A stretch of 64,000 nt of DNA. Origin: Streptomyces sp. NBC_00414 (GTDB taxonomy: Bacteria > Actinomycetota > Actinomycetes > Streptomycetales > Streptomycetaceae). A program made the translations under genes and the position numbers. The DNA is taken from assembly GCF_036038375.1 (NCBI RefSeq), contig NZ_CP107935.1, positions 2,790,001 to 2,854,000 on the forward strand, given 5' to 3'. Positions 57,877 to 64,000 of the stretch are shown here, in pieces. Numbering within the stretch: position 1 is the stretch's first letter; each line of letters opens with the position of its first letter. Below the pieces are notes generated by a model. That model did no database searches. It worked only from the letters and a program-made list of their open reading frames with translations, and had not been told where the DNA came from.

Positions 57877-58806
57877 TCATCCCCGCCCCAACCGCAGATC
57901 GAGCGCGGCCCCTACGTCAGGGCAGTTCCGGCGGACGGTGTCGAGGAACGCGCCCAGCGCCGGGGAGCGGTCCCGGTCGGCGAAGGACAGGACCAGGTCG
58001 GGCAGCGCCGTCCTCGGGGTCACCTCGCAGAACCGGATCCCCGGCCTCGGCGCCTCCCTCATACGGGACGGACCGAGGCCCACGCCGACCCCGCAGGCGG
58101 CCAGGCCCATGATCGTGTGCACGTCCCTGGCCCTGGTGGCACCCTCCAGCGCCGCGGCGTCCTCGCCCAGCAGGACACGCAGCCCGCTGGCGACGGCGGG
58201 CTCGTCCTCCCCGGCGGCCACGATCAGCGGCTGCCGTCGCAGCTGGTCCACGCTCACCGATGCCTGGCCCGCATAGGGGTGCGTGCTGCCGACCACGGCG
58301 ATCAGGTGGTCGTGGCCGACCGGGACGGACACCAGGTGCTCGGCCCCTGCGCCCCGGGGCGGTCCGAGGGTGACTGCCACGTCCAGTTCCCCGGCGATGA
58401 GCGCGGCGGCGCTGCGGCCGGATGCCATCTCGTGCAGCTCAAGCCGTACGTCGGGCCGCTCGCGGCCGAACCGGCCCAGGACGTCCGGGAGCGGGTCGAG
58501 CAGTGCGGAGGCGATGAAGCCCAGCCGCAGTCGGCCCGTCTCGCCGCGCGCCGCCCGGTCGGCGTCGGACTTGGCCGCCGCCATCTCCTCCAGCGCCCGC
58601 CGCGCCCGGGCGAGGAACGCCTCGCCCGCGGCGGTCGGAAACACGCCCTGGCGCGTGCGGTCGAACAGCCGGGCCCCGGTCTCGCGCTCCAGGTCGGCGA
58701 TCTGTTTGGACAGCGGGGGCTGCGCGATACCCAGCGCGCGGGCGGCCCGGCCGAAGTGTCCGTGCTCGGCGAGGGCGAGCGCGTACCGCAGATGCCTCGC
58801 TTCCAC
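57877..58806 (-). CDS. LysR family transcriptional regulator
   Basis: GTG 58806 follows GGAGGGGG; the 309-residue product begins VEARHLRYALALAEHG with the LysR winged helix FGRAARALGIAQPPLSKQIADLERETGARLFDR. The substrate-binding domain follows and has two Rossmann-like halves (LRLGFIASALLDPLPDVLGRF, LIVAAGEDEPAVASGL). It is divergent from the alpha/beta hydrolase and MFS genes, 143 bases away, so it probably controls them in response to a small molecule; a T-N11-A-type site in the gap was not resolved. Confidence 0.9.
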   Translation of the reverse strand: MEARHLRYALALAEHGHFGRAARALGIAQPPLSKQIADLERETGARLFDRTRQGVFPTAAGEAFLARARRALEEMAAAKSDADRAARGETGRLRLGFIASALLDPLPDVLGRFGRERPDVRLELHEMASGRSAAALIAGELDVAVTLGPPRGAGAEHLVSVPVGHDHLIAVVGSTHPYAGQASVSVDQLRRQPLIVAAGEDEPAVASGLRVLLGEDAAALEGATRARDVHTIMGLAACGVGVGLGPSRMREAPRPGIRFCEVTPRTALPDLVLSFADRDRSPALGAFLDTVRRNCPDVGAALDLRLGRG

Positions 58807-58949
58807 GACACCCCCTCCACACACGAAGCCCGTGCAGACGAATTCCATACCGTTCCATACCCGCGAGGTCCATACACACGAAGTATCGCCACCCAGCCTG
58901 CCATATCTTTTCCTGGATCGATCCACCGTGGTCGGCTGGGATGGAGGCC

Positions 58950-59810
58950 ATGACCCCCTCCCTGAACAGCACGAACAGCACGAACAGCACCGTCTTTGTC
59001 CTGGTGCACGGTGCCTGGCACGGCTCGTGGCAGTGGGCGGCGACGCAGCGGGCGCTCACCGGTCTCGGTGCCGCGAGCGTTGCCGTCGACCTGCCCGGGC
59101 ACGGCTTCGGCGCTCCCCTGCCCAGCGGATACCTGCGGCCCGGCCGCCCCGGCCTGCTGACCGAGAGGTCGCAGCTCGCCGACGTGACGATGGACGACTG
59201 CGCCGACGCCGTCCTGGACACACTGCGCCGGGTCCGCCGCTACGGCTGTGTCGTGCTCGTCGCGCACAGCGCGGGCGGCGGCCCCGCGTCGCTGGCCGCG
59301 GAGCGCGCGCCCGAGCTGGTCGACGGCGTCGTCTACCTCTCCGCGTTCGTCCCCGCCGGCCGCCCCCGGTTCTTCGACTACCTGAGCGCGCCCGAGAACG
59401 CCACCGCTCTGGGGCAGGGCCTCAACCTCGGTGATCCCGAGGCGCTGGGGGCCGTACGGATCGACCCGCTCTCGTCGGACCCCGCCTACGTCGAGGAGCT
59501 GCGGCAGACCCACTACCACGACACGCCCGTCGACCGCTTCGACCGCTGGCGCTCCGCGCTCAGCCCCGATCTGCCGCTGGCCGTCCCGACGACCCCCGTC
59601 ACCCTCACCGCGGCACGGTGGGGCCGTATCCCGCGTACCTTCCTGCGCTGCGCGGACGACCGGGCGCTGCCGACGGCCGCACAGGACCTGATGATCGCGG
59701 AGGCCGACCGGGCCATGCCGGACCAGCCGTTCACCGTCCGCACCCTGCCGGGCAGCCACAGCCCGTTCGCCGCCCGCCCGCAGGAACTCGCCGAGGCGCT
59801 GGTCCGGTGA
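58950..59810 (+). CDS. Alpha/beta-fold hydrolase
   Basis: I use ATG 58950, which follows GGGATGGAGG; ATG 58941 would add three residues. The 286-residue product has HGAWHGSW (oxyanion-hole HG motif), the nucleophile elbow VAHSAGGG (AxSxG variant of GxSxG) near residue 107, an acid region near 230 and a final His in PGSHSPF. It resembles the esterase/hydrolase EstB-type or salicylate-esterase-like enzymes of the PF12697 family. The short Asn/Ser/Thr repeat at the N-terminus is atypical. It is coupled to an MFS gene (overlap GTGA). Confidence 0.85.
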   Translation: MTPSLNSTNSTNSTVFVLVHGAWHGSWQWAATQRALTGLGAASVAVDLPGHGFGAPLPSGYLRPGRPGLLTERSQLADVTMDDCADAVLDTLRRVRRYGCVVLVAHSAGGGPASLAAERAPELVDGVVYLSAFVPAGRPRFFDYLSAPENATALGQGLNLGDPEALGAVRIDPLSSDPAYVEELRQTHYHDTPVDRFDRWRSALSPDLPLAVPTTPVTLTAARWGRIPRTFLRCADDRALPTAAQDLMIAEADRAMPDQPFTVRTLPGSHSPFAARPQELAEALVR

Positions 59811-61234
59811 ACCGCCGACGCCTCCTGCCGCCGGTGAACGGCCGAGGCCTTCTGCTGCCGGTGGTCCTGAGCGCGACGTTCGTACAACTGCTCAACGTCA
59901 CGATCGCGCAGATCGCCGCCCCGGCCATCCAGTCCGGCCTGGGCGCGGGGCCCGGCGCGGTCCAGCTCGTGCTCGCCGGATACACCCTGGCGTACGCGTG
60001 TCTGCTCATCACCGCCGCACGGCTGGGCGAGCGCTACGGCTACCGGCGGCTGTTCGTGCTGGGCACCGCGGTGTTCACGGCCGGCTCGGTGGCCTGCGCC
60101 GCCGCGCCCGGCGCCGGCTGGCTGATCGCGGCCCGGCTGGTGCAGGGTGCGGGCAGCGGCCTGGTCGCCCCGCAGGTGCTCTCGCTCATCCGCACCGCCG
60201 TTCCGCCGGAGCGCCGCCCACGGGCCCTCGCCCTGTACGGCGCCACGATGGGCGTGGCCTCGCTGGCCGGACCGCTCATCGGCGGGCTGCTCGTCGGCGT
60301 CGACCTCTTCGGCCTCGGCTGGCGCGCGGTCTTCCTGGTCACGGTGCCGGTGGCACTCCTCTCGCTGGCGGGGGCGGCCCTGCTGCCCCGTACGCACTCC
60401 ACGGACGGACAGCGCGTGGACCGGGTGGGAGCGGCGCTGACCACGATCGGCTTCGCCGCGCTGGTCCTGCCGTGCACGCTGGGCCGGGAGGCCGGCTGGC
60501 CCTGGTGGACCTGGGCCTCCTTCGCCGTGGCCGCGGTGGCCCTCACCTGCTTCGTCCGCACGCTCCGGCACCGGCAGGACCCGCTGATCCACCCGTCGGT
60601 CCTACGGGACGGGACCGCGCGGCGGGGTGTGCTGCTGGTGTTCGTCTTCAACGCCGGGGTCCCGTCGTTCACGTACCTGCTGTTCCTGCATCTGCAGTCC
60701 GCTGTCGGGTACTCGGCGCTGTCCGCCGCACTGGTGTCGGCGCCGTTCGCCGCCGCGGCCGTCGTGGGCAGCCGTGCCGCCCCGGCCCTCTCCCGCCGGC
60801 TGGGCGCGACGGCGCTGACGGCCGCCGCGCTCGTCCTGGCGGGCACGGCCGTGGCGCTCGCGCCGCTCATCGGCACCGAGTCCGGGCGCCGGGCGGCACT
60901 GCCGGTACTGGCTGCCGGAGGCGCCGCGTTCGGCCTGTTCACGGCCGCGGTCTTCACGCTGGTGCTGGCGGGTGTACGGGGCGCCGCCGCGAGTTCGGTG
61001 TCCGGGCTGCTGCCCACGGCCCAGCAACTCGGCGGCTCGATCGGGGTGACGGCGGCCGGGCTCGCCTACTACGCACCGGCCGACAGCACGAACGCGGCGT
61101 TCGCCCACGCCATGGCGTACGAGGCCGCGGTCTTCGTACTCACGGCGCTGATCGCCCTCCGGCTACGACGGGCCGGTTCAGTGCCTCAGGCGCCCTTGGC
61201 CACCGGCTCCAGGATCGCCACGCACTCCACATGA
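59807..61234 (+). CDS. MFS transporter (DHA2-like, 14 TMS)
   Basis: GTG 59807 overlaps the hydrolase stop. The 475-residue protein has 13-14 membrane segments, motif A-like AARLGERYGYRRLFVLG near residue 65, and motif C-like LYGATMGVASLAGPLIGGLL. It should export a drug or small molecule by proton antiport, and with the hydrolase and LysR forms a detoxification-type unit. The final 16 codons overlap, in antisense, the tail of an RNA methyltransferase remnant, so its C-terminal end (SVPQAPLATGSRIATHST) was probably gained by a rearrangement. Confidence 0.85.
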   Translation: MNRRRLLPPVNGRGLLLPVVLSATFVQLLNVTIAQIAAPAIQSGLGAGPGAVQLVLAGYTLAYACLLITAARLGERYGYRRLFVLGTAVFTAGSVACAAAPGAGWLIAARLVQGAGSGLVAPQVLSLIRTAVPPERRPRALALYGATMGVASLAGPLIGGLLVGVDLFGLGWRAVFLVTVPVALLSLAGAALLPRTHSTDGQRVDRVGAALTTIGFAALVLPCTLGREAGWPWWTWASFAVAAVALTCFVRTLRHRQDPLIHPSVLRDGTARRGVLLVFVFNAGVPSFTYLLFLHLQSAVGYSALSAALVSAPFAAAAVVGSRAAPALSRRLGATALTAAALVLAGTAVALAPLIGTESGRRAALPVLAAGGAAFGLFTAAVFTLVLAGVRGAAASSVSGLLPTAQQLGGSIGVTAAGLAYYAPADSTNAAFAHAMAYEAAVFVLTALIALRLRRAGSVPQAPLATGSRIATHST

Positions 61235-61254
61235 TGCGTCATCGGAAAGCTGTC
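61186..61254 (-). pseudogene. 3'-terminal remnant of a TRAM/SAM-dependent RNA methyltransferase gene
   Basis: The minus strand reads DSFPMTHHVECVAILEPVAK followed by GA and stop TGA at 61186-61188. FPMTHHVECVA is the well-known C-terminal end of class I RNA uracil-5-methyltransferases of the TrmA/RlmD type. Homology ends near 61254; the rest of the gene is absent. It overlaps the last codons of the MFS gene. Confidence 0.75.
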
Positions 61255-61717
61255 AGCTTGAGCGGATCACGGAAAAGTCCAGGTCAGAGCTAGTTTCTGA
61301 GCTCGCCGTCCTGCGTGTGAGTGCCTGGAGCGTCAAACGAGCGTCACGGTCGACAAGTAGCGATGGTCCTCTCCTGCTGGCCGGGCAGGTACGGGTGGGG
61401 GCGGCGACGGGCCTGTGCAGTGCCGTGCTCGCCGCCGTTCTGCCTTGTTCGCAGGCTGGTCGGAGTCGGTGCGTTCGCCGACGCGGCCATCGGCCAGTGT
61501 GCGGCCTGCGGATGGTGATCGTCTTCAGCAGCCCGCACACCGCAACTACATCGTCGCCTTCTTCGGTGTCGGCTGTTCGGCATGGCGGCTCCAGGAAGCG
61601 CGGCTACGTTCCTGACGCCAAGAGACCATCTCAATTGGCGAGTCTGCGTTAGCAGAAGAGGGTGCAGGCGATGCTGGGGAAGGCCAGGAAGTGATCGCCG
61701 CCGGCGGAGCAGGTGGG
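61255..61717. other. Low-confidence region beyond the breakpoint, no supported gene
   Basis: GC content falls here and no frame has the codon bias of neighbours. The minus strand reads SETSSDLDFSVIRSS just before the remnant, and the plus strand reads SACAARPRRLR-type Arg-rich fragments. It may hold the degraded end of an element that moved into this site; no transposase or inverted terminal repeat is visible. Confidence 0.35.
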
Positions 61718-61760
61718 CTCGACAGCGGCGCGCCCGGGTTCCGGCCGCGCCGCTGTCGAG
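61718..61760 (-). terminator. Terminator after the secreted protein gene
   Basis: A perfect 15-bp stem (61718-61732 with 61746-61760) with a 13-base loop lies 31 bases after the stop of the minus-strand gene ending at 61792. Confidence 0.75.
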
Positions 61761-61791
61761 CTGTGGTCAGCCCTCGGGGGGAGCCCCCGGC

Positions 61792-62397
61792 TCAGTGGAG
61801 CTTGTTGACGGCGGTCTTCGTCGTGGTGCGGAAGGCGGTCAGCGGGGCGTCCTCGAGGTCACCCATCTGGCCCCAGCGGACGAGGGTGACGGTGCGGCCG
61901 TCGCGGCCGACGGAGAACAGGTGGATGTCGGAGATGCCGATCTGCGGGTCGGCGGTGTCCAGGCTGTAGACCCAAGCGCCCTCCTCGACGGCGAGCTTGC
62001 CGTGGGAGGCGCTGACGGCCTGCAGGCCCGGGTTCTGCTGCTCCAGCAGGGGGCCGCAGCCGGCCAGGGCCCCGCGGAGGGTGTCGACCAGCTTCACGGC
62101 GTCGGCCTCGGTACGGGCGACGGTGGTGACCTGGACGCCGTTGGTGTCGAGCTCCGTGCTGAACTCGCGGTAGCGGGTGTTCTGCGCCGGGATCTTGTAC
62201 GGAGCGCAGAGGACGCCGCCGTTCTCCGGGACGCCGGTGAAGACCTGGGTGGCGGTCCACGGCGTCGACGACGGCGGCATCTGAGAGGCGGCGAGGAAGG
62301 CGGGCTGGGCAGCGGCCTGCGCCGGGGCTGTGGCGAGGGCCGCGAGGCCCAGTGCGGCAGCGGCTGCGGTGGCGAGCGCGGTGCGGAGCTTGTTCAT
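61792..62397 (-). CDS. Secreted sensor-like protein, function unknown
   Basis: ATG 62397 follows GGGGGATCC by 6 bases. The 201-residue product has a signal peptide (MNKLRTALATAAAAALGLAA, cleavage near AQAA). The mature domain is alpha/beta with two conserved Cys (VLCAPYK, LAGCGPLL), SVGRDGRTVTLVRWG at the end and resembles PknH-type extracellular sensor domains. It lies divergent from a membrane-bound HTH protein, 167 bases away. A role in envelope sensing is suggested only by the fold-like pattern. Confidence 0.65.
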   Translation of the reverse strand: MNKLRTALATAAAAALGLAALATAPAQAAAQPAFLAASQMPPSSTPWTATQVFTGVPENGGVLCAPYKIPAQNTRYREFSTELDTNGVQVTTVARTEADAVKLVDTLRGALAGCGPLLEQQNPGLQAVSASHGKLAVEEGAWVYSLDTADPQIGISDIHLFSVGRDGRTVTLVRWGQMGDLEDAPLTAFRTTTKTAVNKLH

Positions 62398-62563
62398 GGT
62401 GGTGGATCCCCCGTCGGGTCGTTCGTTCGGTCAGTGCTCAACCAGCGTGGGGCCGGCGCCCGCCGGCTGCAACGATCACGCGCCCACCAGCCGTCCCGGA
62501 ACCATTCCACCCCCGCTGACGTGCAAGGACGTGAAGGTGGGACGCAGGGTCGAGGGGGATGGA

Positions 62564-63709
62564 ATGCCGAAGGACGCCGCCGTCGAGGAGTTCGCGGGGC
62601 TCGTGCGCGCGCTCAAGGCGCGGGACGGGAGGAGCTACGAGGCGCTGGGCCGACGGCTGAGCGTCAGCGCGTCCACCCTCCACCGCTACTGCTCGGGCGC
62701 GACCGTCCCACAGGAGTTCGCCGTGGTCGACCGCCTCGCCCTGCTGTGCGGGGCGGACGAGGAGGAACGGCGGGCCCTGGAGGCGGCCTGGACGGAGGCG
62801 GACCGCGCCCGCCGCCGAGCGGCCTCGCCCGCGCCCACGCCTGTGCCAGCCGTGTCGGCCGCGCCGGAATCGAACCCGGAACTGTCCGCACCGGAGGCGG
62901 ACCGCGCCCGCCCCCGTCGTGGCGCCCCCGCTCCCCTCCTCGTCGCCGCCGCCGTCGGCCTCGTCGTGCTCGCCCTCGCCGCCGCCCTGCTCGGCCACCC
63001 AACCCGTACGGCTTCCGCCCCCGCTCCCGCTTCCACCGCTCCGGGGCGGACCGCGGCCCCCCTCCCCTTCACGTGGAGCATCGGTTCCCAGCTCTGGGAG
63101 GGCGGCTGCGGGCACACCTACCTCGTGGACCGGGCCCCCCGCACGGTCGCCCCGCCGCCGGTCGCGGCCGACTCCGGGGCGTGGGCCGGGACGCACGGTG
63201 CCGTGCATGGCGGGGAGGCGCTGGTGCGGATCACGGTCCAGGGCCGGTCGCCGTCCGACGCCGTCGTCCTCCATGGCCTGCACGTGCGCGTGGTCGACCG
63301 CGCCGCGCCGCTGCCGTGGAACGCGTACCGGATGGACAACGGCTGTGGCGGCGCCGTCACCCCGCGCCACTTCGCCGTGGACCTCGACCGACCGCGCCCG
63401 CTCGCGAGGCCCGTCGACGGCCTTGACGCCTCCGGCGCAAAGGTCCGGAAGATCCCGGCCGTCTCCTTCCCGTACAAGGTCACCTCCTCCGACCCCGAGG
63501 AGCTGCTGGTCTCCGCGCGGACGGCGGGCTGCGACTGCCGCTGGTACCTGGAGCTGGAGTGGAGCGCCGGGGGCCGTACGGGGACGGTGCGGATCACGGA
63601 CGGCGGGAAGCCGTTCCGCACGAGCGGGACCAGGGGGAGGCCGGCGTACGTGCACGACTCCGCCGAAGGGCGCTGGATCACAGACTCGGACTCTGGACAG
63701 ACCGAGTGA
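62564..63709 (+). CDS. Membrane-anchored HTH protein with extracytoplasmic beta domain
   Basis: ATG 62564 follows AGGGGGATGG; the product has 381 residues. An N-terminal HTH (residues 5-80: YEALGRRLSVSASTLHRYCS, ADEEERRALEAAW) faces the cytoplasm; a membrane helix at about 125-147 ([20 protein letters not shown]) follows a Pro/Ala linker; the rest is a secreted-side beta-rich domain with four Cys (GGCGHTY, NGCGG, GCDCRWY). Such proteins resemble RodZ/HTH-type transmembrane regulators in Streptomyces. No partner kinase is next to it. Confidence 0.75.
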   Translation: MPKDAAVEEFAGLVRALKARDGRSYEALGRRLSVSASTLHRYCSGATVPQEFAVVDRLALLCGADEEERRALEAAWTEADRARRRAASPAPTPVPAVSAAPESNPELSAPEADRARPRRGAPAPLLVAAAVGLVVLALAAALLGHPTRTASAPAPASTAPGRTAAPLPFTWSIGSQLWEGGCGHTYLVDRAPRTVAPPPVAADSGAWAGTHGAVHGGEALVRITVQGRSPSDAVVLHGLHVRVVDRAAPLPWNAYRMDNGCGGAVTPRHFAVDLDRPRPLARPVDGLDASGAKVRKIPAVSFPYKVTSSDPEELLVSARTAGCDCRWYLELEWSAGGRTGTVRITDGGKPFRTSGTRGRPAYVHDSAEGRWITDSDSGQTE

Positions 63710-63763
63710 CCGCTGAGTAACTTCGAACGGGAAGGCCGTTGCCAAGGGCACCGACCTGGAGAA

Positions 63764-64000
63764 CTACGCAAGCACCGACGCGCTGTCGAAGTTCCGTTCG
63801 GCGGTGTCATGGAGGGTTGCCAGGGCGCGGAGAACGAGGGTGGACAGGCGGGTGCCGTCGTCGAGCGCGTGGGAGTCGCCCTTCAGGATCCGGGCAGCGA
63901 AGACGGGCAGGGGCTCGGCCTGAGCCGGGCATTCGGCGAGTACGGTCAACGCGTCCGCGAGCAGAGTGCGGGTCAGTTCCGGTGATCCACCGACCAGGCC
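63764..64000 (-). pseudogene. Broken fragment resembling the TIGR02679 (Wadjet JetD-like) family
   Basis: The frame is open from the window edge to a TAG at 63764. It reads LVGGSPELTRTLLADALTVL, then LPVFAARILKGDSHALDDG and LSTLVLRALATLH, which matches the N-terminal half of TIGR02679 proteins (conserved LA..VxGxxHALDDGTPLATLVLRALA). The family normally continues about 200 residues with a DUF2399 (Toprim-like) domain; here the frame ends after NFDSASVLA and the downstream sequence shows no continuation. The 5' part lies outside the window. A frameshift further on cannot be ruled out. Confidence 0.5.

Noticed and set aside
61255..61717. Insertion sequence in the anomalous region
   Set aside because: No transposase motif or terminal inverted repeat could be identified; left as unexplained.

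Overview
The window is strongly GC-rich. Its genes carry a G or C in almost every third codon position, often overlap by ATGA or GTGA, and frequently start with GTG or TTG. Many small families typical of Streptomyces appear (DUF5999, DUF6099, DUF6299, ANTAR proteins, a SepF-like protein). I read it as a chromosomal segment of a Streptomyces species. No rRNA, tRNA, CRISPR array or intact transposase was seen.

Layout. (1) 0.2-4.0 kb: a lone 1280-residue SEFIR/STAND NTPase that looks like a cell-suicide or antiphage sensor. (2) 4.3-13.7 kb: envelope and secreted proteins, including a 1.35k-residue lytic-transglycosylase-like/SGNH-hydrolase protein, a small lipoprotein, membrane proteins, DUF6299 and DUF5999. 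(3) 14-20.6 kb: a PaaX-type regulator, then a tightly coupled operon of sulfotransferase, unknown protein, glycosyltransferase, cysC, cysD and cysN closed by a strong terminator. It makes PAPS and should use it to sulfate a glycan or glycolipid. (4) 20.9-26 kb: an anti-sigma-like ATPase, the arginine deiminase pair arcA/arcB, and a divergent SPFH plus NAD-kinase-like pair behind a perfect 22-bp inverted repeat. (5) 26-30.3 kb: the Pnkp/Hen1 RNA-repair operon. (6) 30.5-36.8 kb: Clp-N-like protein, a NarL-type two-component system, an F420-type oxidoreductase, small proteins, a MazG-like/AAA ATPase pair. (7) 38-46 kb: a SepF-like protein divergent from a nitrate reductase fused to its own flavoprotein reductase, then furA-katG. 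(8) 46-56 kb: a stress and DNA-damage island with DUF3140, a TUDOR-like protein, topoisomerase IB, a radical-SAM spore-photoproduct-lyase-family protein, an FeS photolyase, three ANTAR proteins, a Rieske-containing oxidoreductase and a decayed ornithine/lysine/arginine decarboxylase. (9) 56-64 kb: a secreted GH62 arabinofuranosidase, a LysR/hydrolase/MFS unit, an antisense scrap of an RNA methyltransferase marking a rearrangement junction, a secreted protein beside a membrane-bound HTH protein, and at the right edge a broken fragment resembling the Wadjet-associated TIGR02679 (JetD-like) family.

A repeat family with the core CCTCAAACGCCGG occurs near 26.0 kb and 35.6 kb between genes and near 41.06 kb inside the nitrate reductase fusion, where it encodes part of the linker. 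All functional calls come from reading translated sequence and family motifs; no database search was run.
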